Assembly (NCBI GenBank): GCA_026929865.2
Contig: CM049417.1
Span: 18,084,501-18,148,500, forward strand
Direction of reading: 5' to 3'
DNA length: 64,000 bases
Source: Hyperoplus lanceolatus
Lineage: Eukaryota > Chordata > Actinopteri > Uranoscopiformes > Ammodytidae
Shown: positions 48,901-60,735 of the stretch, piece after piece
How the letters are laid out: the number at the start of each line of letters is the position of its first letter
How positions within the stretch are numbered: position 1 is the stretch's first letter
The notes under the pieces: model-generated
Told to the model about the DNA's origin: nothing
Databases searched by the model: none
What the model saw: only the letters and a program-made list of their open reading frames with translations
Program-made: the position numbers and the translations under genes

Positions 48901-49266
48901 TTAAAGGTGCAGTCAGCGATTCCTGAGAACACTTGTTGTCAAAATCATTTTTTGTCAAAATCAGTGAATATCTCCTCAAAATCCACTACCTATCCGTACT
49001 GTGTGGGCGCTAAAAAAAATCCAGTGTTAATAAACAGCCTAGGCTCTGTAAACGGGCATGTTGCTAGCTATGGTGGGCCCCTTTTGTTTACATACCTTTT
49101 GTTTACATGCCAGTCTACAGAGCATAGGCTGTGTATAAACACCAGATGTTCTTTCAGCACAAACACAGTACAGACAGGTAGCGGAGCATGGGAAGATATT
49201 CACTGATTTTAGCAAAAAGTGATTTCGACAACACGCTTTCTCCAGAATTACTGACTCCACCTTTAA
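48901..49266. mobile_element. TTAA-ended MITE (family 1, copy 3), best preserved
   Basis: 366 bp from TTAAAGGTGCAGTCAGCGAT to GAATTACTGACTCCACCTTTAA (reverse complement of a near-identical end). The interior is itself partly palindromic: 'cagcctaggctctgtaaac' near 49037 is mirrored by 'tacagagcataggctgtg' near 49115, and 'gaatatctcctcaaaatcc' by 'ggaagatattcactgat'. Such structure predicts a long RNA hairpin. Confidence 0.88.
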
Positions 49267-49465
49267 CATGAGGAGTGACAGAGAAGGAGAGAGACAGAGA
49301 ACAGAGAACCTGGAGCTAAGTGCTGTGATACAGGCCATCGGGCGCTGATGTTTGGAACAGATGTAAGGCATATCCAGCCATCAGGTAACTGCCAGTGTTT
49401 GCTCAGTGTAACCCAATCAGACACTTCCTGTCTGTCGGCAAAGGCCTCCCGTCGGAGAAGGGAGG

Positions 49466-49468
<3 letters not shown>

Positions 49469-49543
<75 letters not shown>
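49469..49543 (+). repeat. (GT)n microsatellite
   Basis: About 36 TG units with one TT interruption, 0.9 kb after the exon at 48538. Confidence 0.95.
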
Positions 49544-49544
<1 letters not shown>

Positions 49545-49811
49545 AGGGGTCAATGATGACACACCGCCGTGTTAATGACTCATAAGCCAGGCCCCGGGGC
49601 CGCTCAATTAGATCCACTGCTGGTGTAGAGCCGCTTTTAGCACAGGGGCCACGTCAACAGCTATTCAAGTTTCATCACCTTGGTTGATTGATTTGATCTA
49701 AGTACTTGATAAAAACAAAAAGTGTGAATTTGACATTTGAAAGTACCTGAGTTGGAACAATATAGTTTATAAGACGTTTTCACCCTGATGTGATCCACTT
49801 TAATTTGGATA

Positions 49812-51438
49812 TACAGTGCTGTGAAAAAGTATTTGCCCCCTTCCTAAATTCTTCTGTTTTTGCTTGTTTGTCACACTTATTTGTTTCAGATCATCAAAAC
49901 ATTTATAATTTAAGACAAAGGCAACTCAATTTAAATTAGAATACAGCTTTTGAATTTTCATTCTTTTTATTGAATGTAAATAGTTAACCAGAACCTATTA
50001 CGGCCACATGAAAAAGTATTTGCCCCCTAAACCTAATAACTGGTTTTGCCACCCTTGGCCGCAACAACTGCAACCAAATGTTTTTGATCACTGGCAATGA
50101 GTCTTTTACATCACTGGTGACATTTTGGCCCTATCTTCTTTACAGAATTGTTTTAATTCTGCCACATTGGACGGTTTTCAAGCATGAACTGCCTGTTTAA
50201 GGTCACGCCACAGCATCTCAATCAGTTTTAAGTCTGGACTTTGACTAAGCCACTCCAAACGTTTTATTTAGTTTTTTTCTGAGCCATTCAGAGGTGGACT
50301 TGCTGGTGTGTTTGGGATCATTGTCCTGCTGCATCACCCAAGTTCTCTTGAGCTTGAGGTGATGAACTGATGGCCGGACATTCGCCTTCATGATGTTCTG
50401 GTAGAGAGCAGAATTCATAGTTCCATCGATTATGGCAAGCTATCCAGGTCCTGAAGCAGCAAAGCAGCCCCAGACCATCACACCACCACCACACCACCAC
50501 CACCATGTTTGACTGTTGGTATGATGTTCTTATGGTGGAATGCTGTGTTAGCTTTACCCCAGATGTAACAGGAACCAGGCCTTCCAAAAAGTTCCACTTT
50601 TGACTCGTCAGTCCATAGCATATTTTCCCAAAGGTCTTGGGGATCATCAAGATGTCATTTGACAAATGTGAGACGAGCCTTTGTGTTCTTTTTGGTCAGC
50701 AGAAGCTTTCGCCTTGGAACTCTCCCATGGATCCCATTTTTGCCAAGTGTCTTTCTTATGGTGGAATCATTAACACTGATGTTAACTGAGGCAAGTGAAG
50801 CCTGGTGTTCTTTAGATGTTCGTCTAGGTTCTTTTCTGACCTCCTGGATGAGTCGTCGATGAGCTCTTGGAGGTATTTTGGTTTACTCCTGGGAAAGTTC
50901 CCCACTGTTCCAAGTTTTCTCCATTTGTAAATTATGGCTCTCACTGTGGTTTGCTGGAGTCCCAAAGTCTTAGAATGGCTTTGTAATCCTTTCTAGACTT
51001 ATAGATAACAATTACTTTGTTTCTCATCTGTTCTTGAATTTATTTTGATCGTGGCATCATGTGCTGCTTTTTGAGATCTTTTAGTCAACTTCACTGAGTC
51101 AGACAGGTTCTATTTAAGTGATTTCTAGATTCTACAGGTCTGGCAGTAATCAGGCCTGGGTGTTGTCACTAAATTAAACTCAACATTCCAAAATATGTGG
51201 TCAATCGATTGATTTATCAAAGGGGGGCAAATACTTTTTCACATAGGGCTAGGTACGGTTGAATAGATTTTTACACTTAATAAATTAAATCATCATTTAA
51301 AAACTGCATTTGGTATTTACTCAGGTTATCTTTGATTAAAATTAAAATTAGTTTGATGATCTGAAACATGTAAGTGTGACAAATATGAAAAAATATAAGA
51401 AATCGGGAAGGGGGCAAATACTTTTTCACAGCACTGTA
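49812..51438 (-). mobile_element. Full-length Tc1-like transposon (IR/DR type), transposase dead
   Basis: Termini CAGTGCTGTGAAAAAGTATT are perfect inverted repeats flanked by TA (49812-49813 and 51437-51438). A second, inner copy of the repeat core (gaaaaagtatttgcccc) occurs about 200 bp inside each end (50007-50030 and 51221-51244), the IR/DR layout of Tc1 elements such as Sleeping Beauty. The transposase is on the minus strand. The helix-turn-helix region (VRAIIYKWRKLGTV) is in frame 50965-50756; later parts (a KWNFLEGLVP.. region, then an 'IACHNRW' region) lie in shifted frames down to about 50040, where a KGGKT-like C-terminus can be seen. Frameshifts and stops make it a pseudogene. Confidence 0.92.
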
Positions 51439-52009
51439 TATAAAAAAGGCCCAAAACTATGAAAAAACAAAGCACTTTTGTCATCGTTTTTCATCACTTC
51501 AAGTCTATATATCACTACTTCACTCATCCTTGATACATCTTTTAATGTGACCACTATTTATGCCGAGTGATCACTGTCACTCGGTACAAATAGCCAACAT
51601 AAGCAAACCAATATGCAAGAGATATGGCGTTCATTCAAATGTGTGTGATAAAACCTCTAAATCCAAATCATCTGCTTAAACAAACCTTAAAATATTGCCT
51701 GCAGTATTTAATCTGGCCTGCTTTTGTAAAATCAGCACACACAGGGTGCATGTGTTGAAGTGGGGATGGGAACAATAGACAGGCCTGTTCAGGGGCGCTT
51801 CTGTTCTATCCAACATCTGTTCTCATCGACCTTTGATATTACTAACAATTTATGACTTTCTTTGGGGTGTTTGGTCCACTGAAGGATAGTTAAATCACTT
51901 ACTAGGCAGGAAGAAAGACAAAGTACATTGTTTTATATATGTTTGATTCCAAGTTAAATACAGAGTGAATGTTACAACACCTAAACCGTTGTGTTTATTT
52001 TTACATCAG

Positions 52010-52054
52010 GGTTCACTCGGGCCTCCTGGCGTTCCAGGTGTAGATGGACTGAAG
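52010..52054 (+). CDS. col25a1: col25a1 COL2 exon (45 nt)
   Basis: Encodes GSLGPPGVPGVDGLK, phase 0; acceptor ACATCAG, donor GTGAGT. Human counterpart as remembered: GSIGAPGIPGMNGQK. Confidence 0.95.
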
Positions 52055-53976
52055 GTGAGTTTATTCATGGAAACAGATATAAACTCAATACATTTGATGA
52101 TTGTGGGCCGCACCTCTTTTAGACTGTTTACTTCAGACTCATTTTCACAAAGGAAAATGATGTCTTGTTCAAATGTTTATTTTCAAATAGCAGCAAATAC
52201 ATAATGCTTATTTTTGTTCATTTTGATAATTGAATGTAGCCCGAACATGGTGCATCACTTCCCACACAAAATACTACATAGAAAGAGTTCAGAGAGCTGA
52301 CTCCCATCCACACCTGAAAGTATTTAATCTTCAAAAGGCCCCACTTTACCATACTTACCGTTTTCATTAGGCTTTGTGGCCATGTGTTGCACTTTTTCAT
52401 ATTACAAAAGTTCTGCCATGCAATCTGACAATTTCAAACCGCTATCCTATTTGCAAGAGAAATCCCCTGGGTCTTTACCACAAAACGCTGTTTTCAAGCT
52501 GCCCGTGAATCTGCTCACACTCTCGGCTCATTTCTGCATTTCATTCTCAAACCAAATAAAGTAGACACAATGCAGGTGTTTCACAAAGGGGGCGGAGGGG
52601 GTAGAGAGGGCAAAGCATATTTGAATGGGGAGATGATTTGATAGGCGCCATCTTTCCAATCTCAAGCATGCATTTTATAAAGTGGCCAAGCACGCACGGC
52701 GGTAACAGGAACCAGAGTGAAGAAGTTTCATTTCACGGTGAAAGCCATATACTAACTCTGCAGACGGCACAAGCTAAAGGCCCAATGCCATACTTGTGTA
52801 AGGAGTGGGGGTCTGCCAGCGCCCTTGAAATACAACTCCAATGTTGTGCAATGCAGTTATAAAACAAGTCTGTCATGGTATGTAACTGTCACTCGTGCAG
52901 AAAGTTGAAGTCTAAAGCAGTGAAGGACTGCTCTGCCAGCCGTGGCAGGTTGACTGGCAGACATCATATTGATCTGACATAGATATCCACTGAAGGGGGG
53001 GATGATCGCTAATGCAAACCTTATCAGGCCCGGTTTAGGGGTTTTTAATCAGACTCCATCATCATTATGTCAATGACTGCCATATGTGGGCTGATGGATG
53101 ATACAAGATTCCAGCCTTTATGAAGAGATTTTTCAATTATGTGTGTGTAGCTGAGGGGATACTCCCCTATACACCTATCATACACACTCGTTTTCCCACA
53201 ATGCATCATCAAAACAAAGCATTGTTGGGAAAATAAAAACGATAAGAAACGGATATGATAGTACACACAGTAATAACCCTTGCTTATTATATGGACAGTA
53301 TTGAGCAGCCCATCAACTGTATTTGAATTTGAAGTAAGTAATAGACGGTTTTATTTTCCAGCCTGGCTACGTTAATCAGCGTCATCTGGTTAAAGTTGAG
53401 AAATGGCCGCTTCCCTTCTGAAAGGCTAATGATGTGGCAGCTTTGCAACAGTCAGGAGGTTAATTGTTTTTGGCAACAGATGCACCGAGGTTGGTTTCTC
53501 ACCGACAGACCGCAGAGAACAGGGATTTCAGACTCACGCTAGCAGCGGACTGGTATTCATCAGATGGACTTGGCTTTTTCTTCTTCTACTTCTTCTATTG
53601 CTCGTGTTCAGAACCAAAGCAGAGATAATTAAGCTTTTAATCAGCTTGTTTATCCTCTCTCCTTTCAGATTTGGCTAGCAGTTTACAATATTTCATATTT
53701 CTCAAATGTAATGGAATTTATTCAGCCAGAGCCGTGCTTCATGTGGAGAGTCCATTTCTTGCAATATAGTAAAAATGTGTGATCTTACGTAGCAGCTCTG
53801 CTATCAACTATCCTGCAAATGCATAACACCTGTGCAGTTCCAAAAAGCCTACCGTCTGTTAAGGTTAGAGGTTACAGTAACGGATACATTTATCTGCTGA
53901 CCTGAAATCAGAGCTTGCGTATAGCTGGAACGGCACACTGAATGGAGCCACTGTGTGTATGTTATGTTGTCCATAG
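52055..53976 (+). other. col25a1: Intron (1.9 kb)
   Basis: Phase 0. No transposon, tandem repeat or coding signal that I recognise. Confidence 0.85.
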
Positions 53977-54021
53977 GGGGATGTTGGCATATCAGGCCTG
54001 GACGGTGTCCCAGGAGCCAAG
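53977..54021 (+). CDS. col25a1: col25a1 COL2 exon (45 nt)
   Basis: Encodes GDVGISGLDGVPGAK, phase 0; acceptor GTCCATAG. The donor GTCTGC is weaker than the others in the gene. The human segment, as remembered, is one triplet longer (GEPGLPGAVGQNGIPGPK), so this exon may have lost 9 bp or aligns with a gap. Confidence 0.88.
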
Positions 54022-55610
54022 GTCTGCTGCACACATTTAGTGCGCTCTTATTCTTGTAAATTCATGGCGTCACAGTTTAATTTTGGATGCTGAATCATTT
54101 ATCATTTTTCATCCTTTAGCATTGCAAAAAACATTCTCTTCTCTCTCTTTTTTTATACTTGTAGACACTTTTTACCAGTTTTGTCTTGCTTTTTGAACTT
54201 TATTGATACCAGATTTCTTATTACACTTTGCCCATTAAACATATTCTTTTTTTATTCTTTTCCTTCATCTGTGTTGGATATCACTGTTGCATGATCTGTA
54301 TTTGCCAATGTTTGAATGAGAACATGTTTTCCTTCCTAGCACATAGCCATACCTGTGATTAAATGTGTTAGTGTACTGTACGTATATGTTATTTATTGAA
54401 ATTGTAGTGGATTAACATTGTAAGTAGGACTCTGTTCAGTTAATATCAACTTATTTCAGTAATGACTGTGCAAACTTTTCCGAATGCTGATAGTAAAGGG
54501 TGTGTCTGGGCCTGGGGAAAAGCAGCCATAACACAAAAGACTTTCCTTAAAGCCACTACGAGTAACATGGCACGTTGGCGTCCCCTTTGGACAAAAGCGG
54601 TAGTATTTTTATGACGCCCGCTGTCGCAAAGCTGTTTTCTAGCGCGTGCCAGGCGCGTGAGTGTGAACTGAGAACGGAGCAATATAGTGCATGTCCGTGT
54701 GTTGAAAGTGTGAGGACTCTTTTCGGCTCCGTGAGAGTGGTTTTGACACTGCATGAACTAATGCCAGTCACTGCCACACGCACCTGATTGCAATGAGTTG
54801 ATGCAGCAGTGTCACCTAACTACTCTCTCTCACGGAGCTGAAAGATTACGTGTCCGACTCCTCACAGAAAGCGAATGAACGATAGATGGCAGTTAGTATG
54901 GATCACGATGAGTTAATGTGTTTATGTTGTTGTAAATAATGACTATTTCAGATAATGGTTATCTGATGATGGTGAAGCAAAGCAAACTTTGTGTTAGTAC
55001 CAACCGCTCATTCATTTAGGAGTAAACACTGCAGTCTAGTTTCGCTCTTGTGAAATTGTATACACGTTGCTTAGCAACGCCCTCGTCCCCCCCCCGTAGC
55101 CTATATCACTCTCCCTTTTAGCTTTTCTTCATTGCATTTTCTTTTTTCTCTTTGATGGTTCAGCCCCGTTATCAGTCATTATGACGACAAATAACTGTAT
55201 CAAACAAGGCTCCCACTCCCCTTCCCTCACCTGGAGGGATAAGCTTCTCAATTCACGTTGCTGCGCCACACTGAAATCTGCGACCAATACGGATATGTGA
55301 CCATAGAGCTTGCACGAGCGAACCGAAAATCGGACTGGGTGTGCGACCAGACCAAAAGCAGTAATAAAAACTATTTAAAAACGTCTTTCTTTGCACTGAT
55401 GGTCTCGTTTGCTGTTAAAGGTAATTTATGATTATCAGAGGAAACATGAGGCTGTTTAAAAGATATTTAAATGTTACTCGTAGCCGCTTTAATCTAACAT
55501 GAATTTAACCCAAGATAGCATCTGACCCTTAGCGGCTGCAATAATTCCCATCTGTACCCAACCCCCTTTGAGCTTAACCGTCTTTAATACTCTGCTTTCT
55601 TTCCCACCAG
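54022..55610 (+). other. col25a1: Intron (1.6 kb)
   Basis: Phase 0; about 60% is a single TTAA-ended element (54547-55492). The first 520 bp are T-rich without other signals. Confidence 0.85.
54547..55492. mobile_element. TTAA-ended non-autonomous element, 946 bp
   Basis: Ends TTAAAGCCACTACGAGTAAC and its inverse GTTACTCGTAGCCGCTTTAA match over about 22 bp with two differences. TTAA at the borders could be a piggyBac-type target. Inside, 'ctccgtgagag' (54728) and 'ctctcacggag' (54828) form another inverted pair. No transposase frame is visible. A deletion derivative lies at 11022-11222. I do not recognise the family by name. Confidence 0.78.
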
Positions 55611-55637
55611 GGTGAAATGGGAGAGCAAGGTGAAAAG
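55611..55637 (+). CDS. col25a1: col25a1 COL2 exon (27 nt)
   Basis: Encodes GEMGEQGEK, phase 0; acceptor CCCACCAG, donor GTAAAG. Human counterpart as remembered: GEPGEQGEK. Confidence 0.94.
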
Positions 55638-55724
55638 GTAAAGTGCCAATTAAGATAAGCAAACATTATTGTTAGGATCAGTCTTGATGTCCTGCCATGT
55701 GTTGGAACAGCCACCGTGATAAAA

Positions 55725-56064
55725 ATGTACAGCAGCACTGATTCAGGTGAACACTTTTAGTCAAAATCACTTTTTGTAGAATACATCACGATTCCCTACT
55801 TATCCACACTGTTTGTGCGCTGAAAAATATCCAGTGTTAAAACACAGCCTAGGCTCTGTGAAACAGGCATGTTGCTAGCTACTGTGGGCCCCCTTCACTT
55901 ACATTATCTTTGTTTACATACAAGTTAACAGAGCCTAGGCTATGTATTAACACAAAAAAGTTTCAGTGAACAGTCACCCAGGACGGACAGGAAGCCGATT
56001 GTGAGGAGATATTCACTGATTTTGACCACAAGCATTTTTCCAGAACCGCTCACTACACTGTTAA
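55725..56064. mobile_element. TTAA-ended MITE (family 1, copy 4), degraded
   Basis: The interior matches copy 3 closely: 'gtcaaaatcactttttg', 'cagcctaggctctgtgaaac', 'catgttgctagctactgtggg', 'gaggagatattcactgatt'. The ends are eroded: only '..ctgttaa' is left on the right and the left border is approximate. Copies 3 and 4 flank the exons at 52010, 53977 and 55611. Confidence 0.7.
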
Positions 56065-56914
56065 CCATTGGTGGCCAAATAGCCAATACCACCACTCGTA
56101 GAATTTTGGCTGTCTAGTGGAGAATTAGCTGGATGCAAATAATGAAATGATTGGCTTTATGACCCTTTAAAAAAGGTAAGTTATGCATGCCGTTACCCCT
56201 GGGCATTGTCACAGACATGTCTATTAATTATAACCAAAGACCATCAAGAGGACCACTATCCATTATTTCCAATGAAAAGTATTAGAGAAATGCACACAAA
56301 GTAAAAAAAAAATTCTGTGGGAGAATATGCTTAATATCCATACCCATTATTTTTGATCATGTCGATTAAGTCCTGATGTGTCCCCAAACCCTCAGGTTAG
56401 GAATCACAGTTCTGAAATACTACAAGTATAGTTGTATAGTTGATATAAGAGCAGCCAGATCCGTTAACACAAACTGCTGTGGTTGGCGTTGCAACTCAAG
56501 AGCCCACTGATTGATTTATAATCTATTAGGCTATCATTTACTTAATGTAAAATCATGTGGATTTATCAAAAGTGAAACAATCAGCTCCCTGCCAACGACA
56601 GCACTGATACTCACTGCAAAGTACAACGAGCCAAATATGTTAACATAAATAGTTGTTTTTGGCTTTGGTTGCTAACTAAAGAAGCTAGGAAACCAACTCA
56701 GATAAAAACTGATTGTTTGAAAAACACAGAGATGATTGCAATAGATGATATTCTCCACAAGGACATAAAGGTTCATTTGAGATTACTGGTTTTGTCATTC
56801 ACTATCAAATGAGGAAAATGTTAGGTTAAAAATGTTCCCCTTTAAAGTCACCTTGATCTATAGCAGGGCAATGAAAGGTAATGTACCCACAAAAATCTCT
56901 GAGGCAAAGTGGTG

Positions 56915-57350
56915 CTTTGAGCTAAATGCTATATGCTGAAAGTGACAATGAATGCTAGCATGCTGATGTGTGACAGTATTGGCTAAGTAGCACTAAAAAC
57001 AAAGTACAGCTGAGGCCAAAAGCCTGAATGGTATATCGTTTTTTAAAGATAATTCTCCATAAATGGACATTTTAAAATGTTAAACGTTGGCCTGAGGGTG
57101 GGTGAAAGGAAAAAGGATCCCAAAGATTATTTGAATCAACATGAGTTGAACATGGATGCTTGTGCCACATTTCATGGCCATTCAATAAGTCATTATTGAG
57201 ACTCTTACATTTTTAATCCCAAATGTCAACCTGTCATGGTGGCCATTGAGGAAACGTCTGGGGATCAATAAGTCATAAGGGTTGATTTTCTGGGAACCGT
57301 GAATGTCTGTACAAAAGATTCATGGAAAACCATCCAACATGTATTGAGAT
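56915..57350 (+). repeat. Percomorph repeat of the 'gctaaatgct..agcatgctgatg' type
   Basis: Landmarks in order: 'gagctaaatgctatatgctg', 'aatgctagcatgctgatgtg', 'agcactaaaaacaaagtacag', 'ctgaggccaaaag', 'ggcctgagggtgg', 'gtcaacctgtcatggtggcc', 'gggatcaataagtcat', 'gaatgtctgtacaaaa', 'atccaacatgtattgagatg'. I recognise this as a very abundant repeat in percomorph fish. Older fragment at 13799. Confidence 0.65.
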
Positions 57351-57872
57351 GTTTCAGACTGGTCCACAGTGGTGGGCCAACCGACATAGCCATCCACACT
57401 GACGCGCCGATAGCGTGCCTAAAAACGGCGCTGACATTCAATCTGTTTCATGCAGCTAAAATGGAAAAGTCGTGAATTTCGAGGTGAAGTTCTTTTAACA
57501 GTCGATGCCAGCAGGGGCACAGGACCGCCGCAATGCCCCGCAGAGTGTGTTGCGTCACCTGAAATTAGTCATATCCAAACCATATGTGATGACTCAGTTA
57601 AAGTGTACTTAACATGTACAGTAATGGTACTTCATCATCGCTACAATGTACTTGGCTTTTCCTCCAAGCCTCCATTACCCCATTTAACAGTGGTAGTCAA
57701 TCACAGACAAAGAAGAATTGTGGAAGTTTTCGCGTGTTCAAACGGTCTGGCGATCACATTAAAGATCCCTTTATCTTAGATTATAGGATCTCAGCTATAC
57801 ATTTTTCAGCAAATGACACATTCTTGCGATCAATAGACTGAATATGATTACCTCTGTGTGATTTAATCACAG

Positions 57873-57917
57873 GGCGATTTGGGTGAAGACGGACCTAAAG
57901 GTGAATCGGGAGAGAAG
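57873..57917 (+). CDS. col25a1: col25a1 COL2 exon (45 nt)
   Basis: Encodes GDLGEDGPKGESGEK, phase 0; acceptor AATCACAG, donor GTAAGT. Human counterpart as remembered: GDAGENGPKGDTGEK. The Lys-Gly-Glu pairs are typical inter-chain salt-bridge motifs of collagens. Confidence 0.95.
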
Positions 57918-59925
57918 GTAAGTCAATTTCACGTTCACTTCCTTTCGTTCTCTTTCTTTATGTCTTGGAGCTTCCATAGAGAAGCTGTAGAGTCGGGCGG
58001 TGGCTGGAAAACATAAAAAAAAAAAAGTTAATGTTATCCACCTGAGATATGAGGAGAGCAGCAGGAGAAGCCGAGGTTAAGTGCCATACGCTGCAGTCAG
58101 GCTGTAGTCACTACTGCAATCATCCTGCCACTTGATTCCTCCTTTGTGCTTAATGTGGACTTAATTGCTCTGCTGTGCTGACGCTACGTTTTGTGGTTGG
58201 ATGGCTCCTGCATTAATTTGGGACCATTTATCATCAAGACAGCTTGTCAAGTCGGGATTCCGTTTCCAACAAAAAAAGGCAAAGTGGAGCTCAGCTGGGC
58301 GGATTTGTTCAGGCTTTGCGACAGTAATAGATTCACGGATATGTCCAAAAAGCTTTTGTGTTCTGGAAAAAAGTTATTTTGTTTAGGTGTTAGTAGCCTA
58401 CACATGATCTCATGATATCCAGCGGCCCAATTGTGCATTCCATATCCAGGACTTGTCACAATGCGTTTGCTGTCATTGTTTTGTAAAAAGCAGCACTTGT
58501 GAAAATGGGACGCAAGCTTATTTGTATTGGACGACCCCTCATGACAAAATGTGGGCCTCCTTTAGCCTTCAAACTTGTTGTAGAGCATTTCAGAAACAAA
58601 ACAATTATGGACTGGAATGATTCTTCAACGATTCTCTGCAGAAAAATGTCAATTCAGCTGTGTGTCAGCCAAAGCTAACATTGCTCACACTTCTGGGAAA
58701 GGATATAGAGATTCTTCCCCAACGTCGCCAGAAAAAAATGGTAACACAGTTGCTAAAGAACAGACAGCAGACACAAAATACTGTTTTTTCTTTTTTTTAT
58801 ATTCACTGGAGATTACTGCTATTTTGCTAGAAATACAGAGTCAGGTATCAAAACAAAATGAAGCTGATCAGAGCAGCATCTGAGTAGAAGCAGCCACACT
58901 TAAAATGTCGCAGCCAATTTATTGCCGTTGAGCAGAGGACAACTTTGATAACTTCTCACTTTATGGGTGCTCTGCTTTTTAAAAGACTGCCGAAACGCCG
59001 CTGCCAAGAACGACACCGTTTGAGGGAAACAGATGCAGGATATCAAATGTGGAAAATGAGCGAACAAAAGGGAGAGTGGAGGGGTGATAAAATGTTTGCA
59101 GTCGCGGGCAATGCTTTCATCTGGTCTACCTTAATGTAGTAAAAAGTGGAGGAAAAAAAGAGAAACATTTGGCTGAATTCAGACTTCTGTTAGCCAGTCA
59201 CCTGCCAGTCATTCCTCAAGAGCAAAATTGATGTGTTTTGCAATAAAAAGAGACGGGAAGGTAGCGTTCAAAGACCTGGACATGGTGAGGACTTTTTCAT
59301 TATAGGATGAATAGGATTACCTCATCCTGTCAGATTGTCAATGTCCGGATGTAAAAAAAAAAAGTGTGTTCTTTTTTTAACATGGTGCACACATGGCAGG
59401 GATCAATTGTTTTTTCAATCAAGATCTCACCCAATGCACAGATGAGTTGAACATATGTCGGACACACCGAGGGTTGATAGATATTACAGTGAAAGTCATT
59501 TTAAAAGAAAAATTCAGCTAGAGAAGAAAACTAGCGAGCATCTTAGGTCTTGCATGTGGGAGATGCCAAAATTAACAATAAACAGCGCGATAAATGTGGT
59601 AACGCGGGGTGAGAGGTGAGCCAGTGAAAGCTTGTGTATGGCGAGCCAGAGAGACCCTCAGGGAGCGCACAGGGGCCGGGGCCAAGCTCTGGATGAGACA
59701 AAGGCAGAGATTGTTTTGACGGCGGGGAATCTGCCCAGTGTGAAAGAGAGTAAATGACAGGAAGGGATACACTCGGTTACTTGCATGCACGCTCTTGGAC
59801 ACACGTTTAAGTGCACATCTTTCCTTTGCTTCTCGAGGGAAGAAAATGTGTTTCTCTCTAGATCATGCATTTTAAAAGTATAAAGTTGATGGCCTTAGAT
59901 GAGAGAAGATCTAAACTAGTCACTG

Positions 59926-60700
59926 GTGGAAGTACTTTAATTCAGTAACATACCATTGTAAAAGGCCTGAATTCCGGATGTACATAGATGTACAACTGTA
60001 TTATCAAAATGTAACTAAGTATGTAACTACTTTTTGCTTATAAACAGTACCCAAAGTTCAGTGTTGTACAATTACTTGTATGCTATTTGATTAATTGTAT
60101 TGTTAAAAGGCAGAATACATCAGTTTTAGAAATACGTTTATTCAATTTCTCGCCAAGAGTTAGATGAGAAGATTGACACTGCTGCCATGACCATATGGTA
60201 AAACGCTGAGTGAATAGCAAGTTAGCTTAGCTTAAGGACTATAAACAGGAAAAACTCCAAGTAAGTACCATCCAATGTTAACAAAATGTACCCTACCCAG
60301 AAAATCATTTATCAATATCTTTTTTTGTTTAATCTTTACCAAAACCGCACAGTAAAAAATGACAACTGGCTTTTTTTACGGGTTTTTATGTTCCCAAATA
60401 TTCCTTGGCCCTCACCAGTTGCCTAGCTACTAGACCCCGGCCAGGAAATAGTCTGGCACTCCGGAGAAACAGCCACAACTGTTTATTGCGGGTTGGACAA
60501 ACAAGACATAACGTGTTAATTAGCTAGCCGAAGAGAATCTTTGAGAATATGCACCACTTAATTATACTATACACTATAAAGTCCTGCATTACATAATCTT
60601 TTGAGGCCCTGAGTCAACATCTGTAACACTTACTTTAAGTTTGTAATGTGCTCACATGTTGCATTTTGCTTCATAAAGTTGTGTTCAATAAAACTGCCTG
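59926..60700 (+). repeat. Cluster of degraded percomorph repeats
   Basis: 60120-60460 reads as a copy of the family at 32360 ('gccaagagttagatgagaag', 'gcaagttagcttagctta', 'aaaaaatgacaactggct', 'ggaaatagtctggcactc'). It is bracketed by 'actggtggaagtactttaat' (59922-59941) and 'aaagtcctgcattacataatc' (60579-60599), which resemble another common fish repeat into which it may have inserted. Borders are approximate. Confidence 0.5.
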
Positions 60701-60711
60701 TAACTAATTGG

Positions 60712-60735
60712 CACACACACACACACACACACACA
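60712..60735. repeat. Short (CA)n microsatellite
   Basis: About 12 CA units. Confidence 0.9.

Larger units (their letters stand above)
48565..52009 (+). other. col25a1: Intron (3.4 kb)
   Basis: Phase 0. More than half is mobile DNA: a MITE (48901-49266), a (GT)n tract and a full-length Tc1 element (49812-51438). 51.44-52.0 kb shows nothing recognised. Confidence 0.87.
55638..57872 (+). other. col25a1: Intron (2.2 kb)
   Basis: Phase 0. Holds a degraded MITE copy (55725-56064) and a percomorph repeat (56915-57350). The rest shows nothing recognised. Confidence 0.85.

Noticed and set aside
50318..50965. Intact transposase in the Tc1 element at 49812
   Set aside because: The conserved segments fall in different minus-strand frames with stops between them.
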